Of a stretch of DNA of 45,043 nt, positions 8,708 to 16,692 are shown in pieces (within the stretch, counting starts at the first letter, position 1; each line of letters begins with the position of its first letter). The DNA comes from Devosia naphthalenivorans (GTDB lineage Bacteria > Pseudomonadota > Alphaproteobacteria > Rhizobiales > Devosiaceae), in the NCBI RefSeq assembly GCF_003056355.1, contig NZ_PYVW01000022.1, forward strand, positions 1 through 45,043, given 5' to 3'. The position numbers and the translations under genes are program-made. The notes under the pieces are model-generated. The model worked only from the letters and a program-made list of their open reading frames with translations, searched no databases and had not been told where the DNA came from.

Positions 8708-9385
8708 ATGGTTGCCTTGAAAAAAGTGAAGAGCCTGTCCAGGGCCGAGATAGCTGCAATATTCCAGCGTTTCCATGAAATTGAACCTGATCCAAAGGGC
8801 GAGCTCGAATATGTGAACGTGTTCACGCTTTTGGTCGCGGTGGTTCTGTCCGCGCAGGCCACTGACGCGGGCGTCAACAAGGCGACTCGCAAGCTGTTCG
8901 AGCTGGCCCCTTCGCCTGCCGCCATGGTGGCACTTGGGCCCGAGGCGATCGAACAGCATATCAAGACCATCGGGCTTTACCGCACCAAGGCCAAGAACGT
9001 TTACCTGCTGAGCCAGCAGCTACTGGAGCGGCACAATGGCGAGGTGCCGGCCGACCGGGAGGCGCTCGAGGCCTTGCCGGGCGTGGGGCGCAAGACCGCC
9101 AATGTGGTGCTCAATATCTTCTTCGGGCAGCCAACGATGGCTGTGGACACCCATGTGTTCCGGGTGGGTAACCGAACCGGAATGGCCACCGGGGCCACGC
9201 CGCTGGCGGTGGAGCAGAAGCTGATGAAGGTTATTCCGCAAGCCTATATGCTGCACGCCCATCACTGGCTCATTCTGCATGGGCGCTATATCTGCAAGGC
9301 CAGAACGCCCGAATGCTGGCGGTGCCCGATTGCGCAATGGTGCCGCTACGAGCCCAAGACGCCGCCGCCAAGGGTGGCGAAGTAA
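8708..9385 (+). CDS. nth: Endonuclease III (DNA glycosylase/AP lyase)
   Basis: Nth excises oxidised pyrimidines and cuts the strand by beta-elimination in base excision repair. The helix-hairpin-helix LPGVGRKTANVVLN holds catalytic Lys129 and MAVDTHVFRV holds Asp147. The C-terminal four-cysteine iron-sulfur motif is complete: Cys196, 203, 206 and 212 (spacing 6-2-5). GGAAGAGAAA precedes the ATG at 8708, which decides the start. The length of 225 residues is normal. Confidence 0.97.
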   Translation: MVALKKVKSLSRAEIAAIFQRFHEIEPDPKGELEYVNVFTLLVAVVLSAQATDAGVNKATRKLFELAPSPAAMVALGPEAIEQHIKTIGLYRTKAKNVYLLSQQLLERHNGEVPADREALEALPGVGRKTANVVLNIFFGQPTMAVDTHVFRVGNRTGMATGATPLAVEQKLMKVIPQAYMLHAHHWLILHGRYICKARTPECWRCPIAQWCRYEPKTPPPRVAK

Positions 9386-9392
9386 GCGCCCT

Positions 9393-9845
9393 TCAGGAGC
9401 CGTAGCCGCGTGCCATGGCGGCGGCGAAGATCAGGATGAACACCAGAAAGCCGGCTTGCAGGTGAATGAAGCGCCGGCTGGCGGCGATTTCGCCCATTGG
9501 TGGGACGTATGAGGGGTTTTCGGCGAGGCTTTTGGCCCAGCGGCGAATCGCCAGAGTGGGCGGCACGGTCAACAGGCCCATCAGCAGGAATGCCGCCATC
9601 TTGCCCCAGAACATGTGGTTGCCGACGTAATATTCCCAGCCGCTGGCGCCGAAGATGACCCGGATTATGCCAATGATGATGACCACGCCCGCGGCGGCAC
9701 CGTAGACACCATCGATGCGGCCCAGCTGCTGAACAACGGGCGCGGCAAGGCCCGGCCGTATCAGCGCGAATTCCACCGCGAAAATAGCCACCAGCGTGAA
9801 CACCGCAAGATGGTGCGCAATTGCGAGGATCAGATCGATATCCAT
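9393..9845 (-). CDS. DUF2214 membrane protein
   Basis: A 150-residue protein with four predicted transmembrane segments (about residues 8-28, 48-68, 80-98 and 128-147). It matches the DUF2214 family, whose function is unknown. It is divergent from the TetR gene at 9904 across a 58-base region carrying inverted repeats, which makes it a likely target of that regulator. It is convergent with nth, seven bases apart. Confidence 0.88.
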   Translation of the reverse strand: MDIDLILAIAHHLAVFTLVAIFAVEFALIRPGLAAPVVQQLGRIDGVYGAAAGVVIIIGIIRVIFGASGWEYYVGNHMFWGKMAAFLLMGLLTVPPTLAIRRWAKSLAENPSYVPPMGEIAASRRFIHLQAGFLVFILIFAAAMARGYGS

Positions 9846-9858
9846 TGGTTTAAACCCG

Positions 9859-9904
9859 GATGTATGTTATCGTCGCTTACATCTAGTACCAGAGAAGTAA
9901 GCGA
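9859..9904. promoter_or_regulatory. Inverted repeats between DUF2214 and tetR genes (probable TetR operator)
   Basis: TCGCTTAC (9873-9880) and GTAAGCGA (9897-9904) are perfect inverse copies 16 bases apart, and the right copy runs into the TetR start codon. A second pair, GATGTA (9859-9864) and TACATC (9878-9883), overlaps it. The divergent arrangement with a TetR-type gene is the classical setting for autoregulation. Binding itself is inferred. Confidence 0.55.
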
Positions 9905-10464
9905 TGTCAACATCTACCAATGCGCCCTATCATCATGGTGATTTGCGGCGTGCCTTGCTCGAGGCGGCGTTGGTGATCCTGGAGCGAGACGGAGAGGCTG
10001 GCATTCAATTGCGCGACCTCGCCCGGGCGGTCAATGTTTCGCCCGCTGCGCCTTATCGGCATTTCGATAGCCGGGCTGCCCTGCTCGAATCGCTGGCGGT
10101 GATCGGCTTCCAGCGTTTTACCCGCAAGATGGAAGAGGCCGCCGCGGTCAACCCGCCTCAGCTGCGCACAGTGCTGGGCCGCACCTATGTGCAATTTGCG
10201 CTGGATAATCCCGAACTGTTTCGGCTGATGTTTTCTCCCCAGGTGCGCAAGGACAATCGCCCCGGGCTGCGGATGGCAGCGGACGCTGCCTTCGCCACGC
10301 TGCGCCACGTGACGGGGGAAGATACAAAATCCAACCGCATTGCCGCACTTGGTGCCTGGGCTAGGGTGCATGGCCTCGCCGTATTGCTGCTCGATGGCCA
10401 GATCGCGATGCGGGTTGGCGACGACGTGCACCAGTTGATCGATGCGGTCCTCGATGACCTCTAG
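9904..10464 (+). CDS. TetR/AcrR family transcriptional regulator
   Basis: A 186-residue regulator. The N-terminal helix-turn-helix is seen in GIQLRDLARAVNVSPAAPYR followed by HFDSRAALLESLA (about residues 30-65). The C-terminal part (YVQFALDNPELFRLMFSPQV) resembles the TetR_C_33/WHG-type ligand domain. The ligand is unknown. It is divergent from the DUF2214 membrane protein gene and probably controls it and itself through the palindromes at 9859-9904. Confidence 0.92.
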   Translation: MSTSTNAPYHHGDLRRALLEAALVILERDGEAGIQLRDLARAVNVSPAAPYRHFDSRAALLESLAVIGFQRFTRKMEEAAAVNPPQLRTVLGRTYVQFALDNPELFRLMFSPQVRKDNRPGLRMAADAAFATLRHVTGEDTKSNRIAALGAWARVHGLAVLLLDGQIAMRVGDDVHQLIDAVLDDL

Positions 10465-10528
10465 CCACCCCTGCCCTGTACAGATCGCCTGCGCCTGCTA
10501 GAACGAGGCTGAGGCAAGGAAACGGCAT

Positions 10529-11410
10529 TTGGACGAGAAGCATTATTTCATTGCCGGACAGGGATTTCCCGCGCCAGCACTGGCGCCGGGACTCTACGTG
10601 GTCGCCACTCCCATCGGCAATCTGCGCGACATCACGATCAGGGCGCTGGAAACCCTGGCGGCCGCTGCGGTCATCCTGTGTGAGGACACGCGCATGTCAG
10701 CCCGCCTGCTCGACCACTACGGCATCAAGGGCCGGCGGATCGCGCTGCATGAACACAATGAGCGGGCCAAGGCCGACGAAATCGTGGGGCATATAGCGGC
10801 GGGACAAGCGATTGCGCTGATCTCCGATGCCGGGACGCCGCTGTTGTCGGACCCCGGTTTCCCATTGATTCGCGCCATGGCCGAAGCCGGGCGGCCGGTA
10901 TTTCCCATTCCCGGCGCCTCGGCGCTGCTGTCGGCGCTGGTGGTCGCGGGCCTGCCCACCGATGCGTTTGCCTTTCATGGGTTCCTGCCGTCCAAGGCTG
11001 GGGCGCGCGGCAATGCACTCAAGGCGCTGAGGGATTCACGTGAAACCATGGTGTTCTACGAAAGCCCGCGGCGGCTTGACGATACGCTGGCAGCCATGGC
11101 CGAAATCTGGGGCGACCGGCAGGCGGCGGTGGCGCTGGAACTGACCAAGCGCTTCGAGCGGGTGCATCGTGGGAGCCTTGGCGATCTGGCGGCCGAATTT
11201 GCCGAGGGTGACACCAAGGGCGAGGCGGTGATCGTGGTGGCCGGTGCGTCCGAGGCCGCAGCCCCCGATGCTGCCGATTGGCAGGCCGAACTTGCCGAAC
11301 AGATGGCCGGACAGCCGCTGCGGGCGGCGGTGGACGCCGTGACGGAACAATTCGGGCTCAAGCGCAAGGAAGTCTATGATGCCGCCCTCAGGCTCAAGGC
11401 TCAAGAGTAA
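10529..11410 (+). CDS. rsmI: 16S rRNA (cytidine-1402-2'-O)-methyltransferase
   Basis: RsmI methylates the ribose of C1402 in the ribosomal decoding centre using SAM. The tetrapyrrole-methylase fold is recognised by LYVVATPIGNLRDITIRALE near residue 20 and by SDAGTPLLSDPGFPLIRA. The length of 293 residues is normal. The start is TTG at 10529 with AAGGA eight bases before it. yraN overlaps its 3' end by 35 bases; this rsmI-yraN-gshB order is common in alphaproteobacteria. Confidence 0.96.
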   Translation: MDEKHYFIAGQGFPAPALAPGLYVVATPIGNLRDITIRALETLAAAAVILCEDTRMSARLLDHYGIKGRRIALHEHNERAKADEIVGHIAAGQAIALISDAGTPLLSDPGFPLIRAMAEAGRPVFPIPGASALLSALVVAGLPTDAFAFHGFLPSKAGARGNALKALRDSRETMVFYESPRRLDDTLAAMAEIWGDRQAAVALELTKRFERVHRGSLGDLAAEFAEGDTKGEAVIVVAGASEAAAPDAADWQAELAEQMAGQPLRAAVDAVTEQFGLKRKEVYDAALRLKAQE

Positions 11411-11768
11411 GGCGCGCATTGCTGCGCACCTTGATGGACATCGGGCGGAAGCGCTGGCCGCTTGGTTCCTGCGGCTAAAATTCTATCGAATTGTCGCGAC
11501 GCGCTACAAGACGCCGGTTGGCGAGATCGACCTCGTGGCCGAACGCTTCGGGGTGACGGTGTTCGTCGAGGTCAAGGCGCGCCGGCAGGCGAGCAGCATG
11601 GCCGAGGCCCTGGTTGCGGTCAACCAGCAGCGGATCGTGCGGGCAGCACGATATTGGACGGCCAAGCACCCGGCCAAGGCCGGAGGCAACATGCGGTTCG
11701 ACGTAATTTTCCTTGCGCCGCGGCAATGGCCGCGCCATGTCATCAATGCGTTCGATGCCTCTGCCTGA
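11376..11768 (+). CDS. YraN/UPF0102 family nuclease-like protein
   Basis: A 130-residue protein of the UPF0102 family, which has a Holliday-junction-resolvase-like fold. The core pattern GEIDLVAERFGVTVFVEVKAR contains the acidic and Glu-x-Lys residues of the PD-(D/E)xK type. The biological role is not established. AAGGA five bases before the ATG at 11376 supports the start, which lies inside rsmI; translation is probably coupled. gshB follows after about 40 bases. Confidence 0.9.
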   Translation: MMPPSGSRLKSKARIAAHLDGHRAEALAAWFLRLKFYRIVATRYKTPVGEIDLVAERFGVTVFVEVKARRQASSMAEALVAVNQQRIVRAARYWTAKHPAKAGGNMRFDVIFLAPRQWPRHVINAFDASA

Positions 11769-11809
11769 GGCGCCGCGCCTGACACTCAGTTTTCAGCGCC
11801 AAGAGGCCA

Positions 11810-12754
11810 ATGATGCTCAAAGTCGCGGTCCAGATGGACCATGTCGCCACCATCAATCCGCGCGGTGACTCAAGTTTCGCCATGATGCTCGAGGCCCAGG
11901 CACGGGGCCACCAATTGCTCCACTATACGCCCGACACACTGGCGCTGCGGGGCGATGTGGTTTCGGCGCTGGCGCAGCCCATCACGGTGACGGATGCGCC
12001 AAAGGGCGAGCATTTCACGCTGGGCGAGGCGAAGCGGGTGGATCTGTCGAGCCAGGACGTGATCCTGATGCGCCAGGACCCCCCATTCGACATGAACTAC
12101 ATCACCATCACGCACCTGCTGGAGCGGCTGCATCCCCGGACGCTGGTGGTCAATCCGCCGGCGGCGGTGCGCAACGCGCCCGAAAAGATCCTCGTCACCG
12201 AATTCCCCGAGCTGATGCCGCCGACGCTGGTGACGCGCGATCGGGGGATGATCTACGATTTCCGCAAGGAGCACGGCAACATCATCGTCAAGCCGCTCTA
12301 CGGCAATGGCGGGGCGGGTGTGTTCTTCATTCAGGAAGGCGACCACAATCTCGCCAGCCTGCTCGAACTGTTCGAGAACAACTACCGCGAACCCTTCATG
12401 ATCCAGAAATACCTGCCCGACGTGCGCAAGGGCGACAAGCGGATCATCATCATCGATGGCGAAGCGGTGGCGGGGCTCAATCGTATTCCCGCCGATGGGG
12501 AAGCTCGCTCCAACATGCATGTGGGCGGGCGTCCGGAATTCATCGAATTGACGGAGCGCGACCGCGAAATCTGCGCTGTCATCGCGCCGGCGCTGAAGGA
12601 GCGCGACATGATCTTTGTCGGCATCGACGTGATCGGGGATTATCTCACCGAGATCAATGTCACCTCCCCCACCGGCATTCGCGAGATCAAGCGCTTCGGC
12701 GGGCCCGATATCGCGGTGCTGATCTGGGATGCGATCGCGAAGCGTCGCGCCTGA
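11810..12754 (+). CDS. gshB: Glutathione synthetase
   Basis: GshB joins glycine to gamma-glutamylcysteine using ATP, the last step of glutathione synthesis. The N-terminus [20 protein letters not shown] and the ATP-grasp patterns [14 protein letters not shown] and [16 protein letters not shown] are intact. The length of 314 residues is normal. It follows rsmI-yraN in a likely operon. It is convergent with the DUF3817 gene, 18 bases away. Confidence 0.97.
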   Translation: MMLKVAVQMDHVATINPRGDSSFAMMLEAQARGHQLLHYTPDTLALRGDVVSALAQPITVTDAPKGEHFTLGEAKRVDLSSQDVILMRQDPPFDMNYITITHLLERLHPRTLVVNPPAAVRNAPEKILVTEFPELMPPTLVTRDRGMIYDFRKEHGNIIVKPLYGNGGAGVFFIQEGDHNLASLLELFENNYREPFMIQKYLPDVRKGDKRIIIIDGEAVAGLNRIPADGEARSNMHVGGRPEFIELTERDREICAVIAPALKERDMIFVGIDVIGDYLTEINVTSPTGIREIKRFGGPDIAVLIWDAIAKRRA

Positions 12755-12772
12755 GGTGCAGCGCGTTGGCGG

Positions 12773-13063
12773 TCAGGCGGCCGCCAACTGCTTGCGCTTG
12801 AGCAGGCCGTCATTGAGGAAGGTCCCCAGGGGGATGAAGGCGGCAAGGGTGGTGCGCGCCCATTCCCAGCCGCTGAAGCCACGGCCCCAGAGGCAAACGA
12901 GCATGGCAACCAGGTAGATGACGAAGGCTGCGCCGTGGATCATTCCAATTGACGGCACCAGTGCCGGATTGCCGAACACATATTTGAGCGGCATGGCGAT
13001 GAAGAACAGGGCCAAGGTGGTGATGCCTTCGAAAAGGCCGATTGCGCGGAAGATCTTGATCAT
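12773..13063 (-). CDS. DUF3817 small membrane protein
   Basis: A 96-residue protein with three hydrophobic segments (about residues 8-28, 40-58 and 66-84) and the conserved pattern GLFEGITTLALFF, followed by MPLKYVFG, typical of the DUF3817 family. Members are integral membrane proteins of unknown function. It is divergent from the nfu gene; the shared upstream region holds the Irr-box palindrome at 13156-13172. Confidence 0.88.
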   Translation of the reverse strand: MIKIFRAIGLFEGITTLALFFIAMPLKYVFGNPALVPSIGMIHGAAFVIYLVAMLVCLWGRGFSGWEWARTTLAAFIPLGTFLNDGLLKRKQLAAA

Positions 13064-13155
13064 GGGGCAATCCTAGCCAAAGACTGGCCAGCCAGAAACG
13101 CGACGCATAGCCGCTCATACGTCATCACCCTTGCTTTTCGGCACGGGAAGATTAT

Positions 13156-13172
13156 TTTAGAAGCATTCTAAA
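13156..13172. promoter_or_regulatory. Irr-box / iron control element
   Basis: TTTAGAAGCATTCTAAA is a perfect 7-3-7 palindrome 19 bases before the nfu ATG. It equals the published alphaproteobacterial Irr-box consensus (TTTAGAA-N3-TTCTAAA) as I know it. Irr, a Fur-family haem-responsive regulator, binds such sites to control iron-sulfur and haem genes. It is close to the nfu start, so repression when iron is low is the likeliest effect (inference). Confidence 0.75.
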
Positions 13173-13191
13173 TCCATTTTGCAGGCCGCCC

Positions 13192-13758
13192 ATGTTCATC
13201 CAGACCGAAGCCACGCCCAATCCTGCGACGCTCAAGTTCCTGCCCGGTCGCGATGTCCTGGTTGGCGAACCGCGAGATTTCCGCGGCGCCGAGGCGGCGG
13301 TCAATTCGCCGCTGGCGCAGGGCCTGTTCGCCATTTCTGGCGTGACCGGGGTGTTCCTTGGCTCCGATTTCATCTCCGTGACCAAGGATGACACCAACTG
13401 GGCCCATATCAAGCCGGCCATTCTCGGCGTGATCATGGATCACTTCCTTTCGGGCAAGCCGGTAATCGTTGAAGGCGGCGCCGAGGTGCTCAATCTCGAC
13501 GAAGTCGAAGAGTTCTTCGAAGAGGAAGACAGCGAAACCGTTGAGGTGATCAAGGAATTGCTGGCGACGCGCGTTCGCCCGGCCGTTGCCATGGATGGCG
13601 GCGACATCATCTTCAAGGGCTTCAAGGAGGGCACCGTGTTCCTCCATATGCAGGGCGCATGCTCTGGCTGCCCGTCCTCGACGGCGACGCTCAAGAGCGG
13701 CATCGAGAACCTGCTCCGCCACTTCGTGCCGGGTGTGGAAGGCGTGCAGCAGGTTTAG
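13192..13758 (+). CDS. Nfu-type iron-sulfur cluster scaffold protein
   Basis: A 188-residue Nfu protein. The N-terminal Nfu domain (MFIQTEATPNPATLKFLPG, residues 1-88) joins the NifU-like C-terminal domain (about 115-185), whose cluster-binding CxxC is Cys157-Cys160 in QGACSGCPSS. It should carry or transfer Fe-S clusters to client apoproteins. It resembles mitochondrial NFU1 and alphaproteobacterial Nfu rather than enteric NfuA. An Irr-box palindrome lies directly upstream, matching iron-linked control. A strong intrinsic terminator follows. Confidence 0.95.
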   Translation: MFIQTEATPNPATLKFLPGRDVLVGEPRDFRGAEAAVNSPLAQGLFAISGVTGVFLGSDFISVTKDDTNWAHIKPAILGVIMDHFLSGKPVIVEGGAEVLNLDEVEEFFEEEDSETVEVIKELLATRVRPAVAMDGGDIIFKGFKEGTVFLHMQGACSGCPSSTATLKSGIENLLRHFVPGVEGVQQV

Positions 13759-13786
13759 CCTATTCAAGTTTGCAGCAGGTTTAAGG

Positions 13787-13813
13787 GCCCGGTGAGAGAT
13801 CGCCGGGCTTTTT
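13787..13813 (+). terminator. Intrinsic terminator after nfu
   Basis: GCCCGG (13787-13792) and CCGGGC (13803-13808) form a six-base GC stem with a 10-base loop, followed by TTTTT (13809-13813). It lies 28 bases past the nfu stop. Confidence 0.85.
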
Positions 13814-13870
13814 GTTTGGGCTGGTATAGATGCCTAGAGTGCGCCGCTTTTGGTGGGCTCGGGGGCCCAA

Positions 13871-13960
13871 GACCTCATGGTGAGCTTGTCGAACCACGAG
13901 GTCGAGCGAGTGGAGATTTGGTGCCACGACCTCGTGGTTCGACAAGCTCACCATGAGGTC
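13871..13960. repeat. Perfect 33-base inverted repeat, family B
   Basis: The arms 13871-13903 and 13928-13960 are exact inverse copies over 33 bases, starting GACCTCATGGTGAGCTTGTC, with a 24-base spacer. Each arm also has inverse ends (GACCTC/GAGGTC). I recognise the core TGGTTCGACAAGCTCACCAT as a widespread intergenic repeat of alphaproteobacteria. Confidence 0.93.
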
Positions 13961-14078
13961 TACTGGGCAAATCTGATTTCGTGTGGTGTATACTAAGCTG
14001 TGCATCCCGTCGGCACCAGGTGACGGTACGACTTCGGCGGTTTGGATACCCATTTATCTCACCACATCCACTGTGCTT

Positions 14079-14151
14079 CCCCCGGACTTGATCCGGGGGC
14101 CACTCTCAGCGCGGCACAAGCGGGGAAAGGCCCTCGGATCAAGTCCGAGGG
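14079..14151. repeat. Family C repeat pair (CGGACTTGATCCG)
   Basis: Two hairpin units: a 21-base palindrome at 14079-14099 with core CCCGGACTTGATCCGGG, and a related one at 14131-14151 with core CCTCGGATCAAGTCCGAGG. The right part with its flank (CGCGGCACAAG) recurs near 26811-26855. Confidence 0.9.
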
Positions 14152-14205
14152 AAACAATTGTGGGTGGGATACCATCGGCACTCACCTCTCTTGCGTCCGC
14201 AAACC

Positions 14206-15117
14206 TCAGGCCTTCGGCAGCCACTTCTTTTCGATCTTGCAGACCACCGTGTAGGCGGGGTCGAACACATTGCCGATTTCGTAGCGGACCACCTGGCCCA
14301 GCAGATGGCTCGCTGCGACCGGTGACAGCCCGTAGGCGCTGGTGAGCCAATCGAACATTTCGGTGGTGGCGTGTTGCAGCGCCTGCTCGAGCGGGCGGGC
14401 GTTGCCGACGGTGAAGATGGCTTCGGCGTCCTCGCCGCGCGGCCAGTTGGGCTTGTGGCCCTTAAGGACGCTGAGGCGGATTTCCACTTCCATGGCGGTT
14501 TCGACGCCGGTTCCGACGATCTCGCCGTCGCCCTGGATGGCGTGGCAATCGCCCAGGAAGAACAGTGCGCCCGGAACTTCGACCGGGAAATAGGCCGTGG
14601 TACCCGGTCGGAAGCCGCGATAATCCATGTTGCCGCCATTCTCGGCGCTGGTGGCGGTGGAGAAGGCCTGACCCAGGCTGGGGGCGACGCCGAAGCAGCC
14701 GATCATGGGATCGAGCGGCAGGACGAAATGCTCCAGACCGGCCACGGGCTCCTTGAGCCGGGCGGTCAGGGCATCTGTGTCGATGATCCAGTCGGCTTTT
14801 TCGCGCGGTGGCAGGTCGCGCACGCGCTCGGGGTCCACGACGTTGGCCGCGAGCACCTGGCGCGTCCAGCCGGTGGTGCGGATCGGCGTCAGCCGGATGA
14901 TCTCGACCACCAGAGCGTCACCCTGCTCGGCACCGGACACGAAGATCGGGCCGTTCATCGGGTTTGGACCGGGCCAGCGGGCTGTTCCATCCTTGTCATA
15001 GCCCGCAGCGTCTATGGTCTGGGTAATGACCGTATCGCCATCGGCGATGCGCAGCGCAGGAGGAACCGTTCCCAACACATTGTGCCATGTGGTGGGAGTG
15101 AAGCGATGGGTCGTCAT
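14206..15117 (-). CDS. Acetamidase/formamidase family protein
   Basis: A 303-residue member of the FmdA/AmdA family, which hydrolyses short amides such as acetamide or formamide to the acid and ammonia. It shows the internal patterns MNGPIFVSGAEQGDALVVEI, PLDPMIGCFGVAPS and LGDCHAIQGDGEIVGTGVET that mark the family. The exact substrate is not readable. It starts eight bases downstream of corC on the same strand and may be transcribed with it, although no functional link is obvious. Confidence 0.93.
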   Translation of the reverse strand: MTTHRFTPTTWHNVLGTVPPALRIADGDTVITQTIDAAGYDKDGTARWPGPNPMNGPIFVSGAEQGDALVVEIIRLTPIRTTGWTRQVLAANVVDPERVRDLPPREKADWIIDTDALTARLKEPVAGLEHFVLPLDPMIGCFGVAPSLGQAFSTATSAENGGNMDYRGFRPGTTAYFPVEVPGALFFLGDCHAIQGDGEIVGTGVETAMEVEIRLSVLKGHKPNWPRGEDAEAIFTVGNARPLEQALQHATTEMFDWLTSAYGLSPVAASHLLGQVVRYEIGNVFDPAYTVVCKIEKKWLPKA

Positions 15118-15125
15118 GAAGGCTC

Positions 15126-16151
15126 CTATTCGGCCGCGGCCTTTTGTTCGGGCGAGCGCTGGTCGGTGATGGCGAGCGGTTCGATGCCCACCCTCTTGCG
15201 GCGTATGCGCAGGCGCTTGATGCGACGGCTGTCGGCCGCCAGCACTTCGAACTCGAAACCGTCGAGCTTGTTGACGCGCTCGCCGCGCTTGGGCACGTGG
15301 CCGGCCAGATCGAACACCAGACCGCCGATGGTATCCACCTCCTCGGCATATTCGCCGGGGTCGAAATCGGGGCCGAGCATGATGCGCACATCGTCCAGTT
15401 CGGCACGCGCGTCGGCGATAAAGGTATCGGCGCCGACCTTGCGGATCAGCGAGGCGGCCAGTTCGTCGTGCTCGTCCTCGATCTCGCCGACGACGGCTTC
15501 CAGCAGGTCCTCGATGGTCACGAGACCGTCGGTGCCGCCATATTCATCGACCACGATGGCCATATGGACGCGGGAGGCGCGCATGGATTGCAGCAGGTCT
15601 CCCACCGGCATGAAGGTGGGCACGAACATGGCGGTGCGCACCAGCTCAATCCGGTTGATCTTCTGCTTGAGCACGCTCGAAACGAGCTTGACCGGCACAT
15701 CCTTGGTCGGATCGGTCACCGCCTCGGTGATCTTGCCCAGCGTGTCCTTGACGTGAACGAAGCCAAGGATGTTGTCGAGCCCATCGTCATAGACCGGAAG
15801 ACGGGAATGGCCCACCTGGCGGAACTTGGCGAGGAGCGTGCCCAGGTTCGCATCGGCCTCGATGGCCTGGATGTCACTGCGCTCGACCATGACGTCGCCG
15901 ACCGAGACGTTGGACAGCTTGAGCACGTTTTGCAGGATCGTGCGTTCGCTCTCGGAGAAATCCGCGGTCTCAGCACTCCCCTGCTCGTCCAGCGCGACCT
16001 GAAGATCGTCGCGCAGCGAAACCGTGCCGCGCGCCAGCATGGCCTTGATGCGGTTCCAGATTGTTGGCCCCCGCGTGGTGACGGAGGCGGGACTAGAAGG
16101 AGGCTCGGGATTGGTGGGCGCCGAGGGGCCCGGACTGTCGCTATCGCTCAT
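15126..16151 (-). CDS. CorC/HlyC-type CBS-domain protein
   Basis: A 341-residue soluble protein with a tandem CBS pair (about residues 80-205; PVYDDGLDNILGFVHVKD and MAIVVDEYGGTDGLVTIEDLL) and a C-terminal CorC_HlyC domain (about 245-320, GGLVFDLAGHVPKRGE). The membrane DUF21 domain of full CNNM transporters is missing, as in E. coli CorC. It is linked to magnesium/cobalt efflux or envelope functions in the family. The ATG at 16151 (MSDSDSPGPSA) is preferred over 16166. It lies behind ybeY and phoH, the usual order. Confidence 0.93.
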   Translation of the reverse strand: MSDSDSPGPSAPTNPEPPSSPASVTTRGPTIWNRIKAMLARGTVSLRDDLQVALDEQGSAETADFSESERTILQNVLKLSNVSVGDVMVERSDIQAIEADANLGTLLAKFRQVGHSRLPVYDDGLDNILGFVHVKDTLGKITEAVTDPTKDVPVKLVSSVLKQKINRIELVRTAMFVPTFMPVGDLLQSMRASRVHMAIVVDEYGGTDGLVTIEDLLEAVVGEIEDEHDELAASLIRKVGADTFIADARAELDDVRIMLGPDFDPGEYAEEVDTIGGLVFDLAGHVPKRGERVNKLDGFEFEVLAADSRRIKRLRIRRKRVGIEPLAITDQRSPEQKAAAE

Positions 16152-16222
16152 AATGTGTCGCCGCATATGCGGCTTATCGATCCTTGAAACGGAAATGACG
16201 CACCCAGTGTAAGGGTTCCGCG

Positions 16223-16687
16223 CTATTGCGCATAGGGGTCACCGACCCCAAGGCTCCCCAATATCTGGGTTTCGAGGCTCTCCATTTGAAGGGCCTCCGC
16301 GTCGGTAAGGTGATCATAGCCTAAAATGTGCAAAAATCCATGCACCACCAGGTGAGTGAAGTGATCTGTGAACGAGACGCCCTGCTCGGCCGCTTCGCGC
16401 TCCAGGGTTTCGCGCGCGAGGGTAATGTCGCCGATTATGCCGATAACCGGGCCGAACGGCTCGATCTGGGGGAAGCTCAGCACATTGGTAGGGCTGTCCT
16501 TGCCGCGCCACTCACGATTGAGTGCGTGCTGCTCCTCGTCATTGGTGAGCAGGATCGACAGCTCCGCCGCGCCCTTGACCTTGGCCTTGGACTGCTTGAG
16601 GGCTTCGAGCACGGCGCGCTCGGCCAGAGGATCGAGATCCTCCGGCCAGGCGTCATCATTGCGAATAACGGCGACTTCCAACGGCAA
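16223..16687 (-). CDS. ybeY: Endoribonuclease YbeY
   Basis: YbeY is a zinc-dependent RNase needed for 16S rRNA 3'-end maturation and late ribosome quality control. The zinc motif H-x3-H-x5-H is complete: His116, His120 and His126 in THLVVHGFLHILGYDH. The pattern SPTNVLSFP is also present. The length of 154 residues is normal. It follows phoH by five bases and precedes corC, a conserved gene order. Confidence 0.97.
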   Translation of the reverse strand: MPLEVAVIRNDDAWPEDLDPLAERAVLEALKQSKAKVKGAAELSILLTNDEEQHALNREWRGKDSPTNVLSFPQIEPFGPVIGIIGDITLARETLEREAAEQGVSFTDHFTHLVVHGFLHILGYDHLTDAEALQMESLETQILGSLGVGDPYAQ

Positions 16688-16692
16688 AGCGG

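Larger units (their letters stand above)
13814..14205. other. Gene-free stretch with two repeat families
   Basis: No gene is supportable between the nfu terminator and the 3' end of the acetamidase gene. The stretch is mostly taken up by the family B pair (13871-13960) and the family C pair (14079-14151). Confidence 0.7.
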
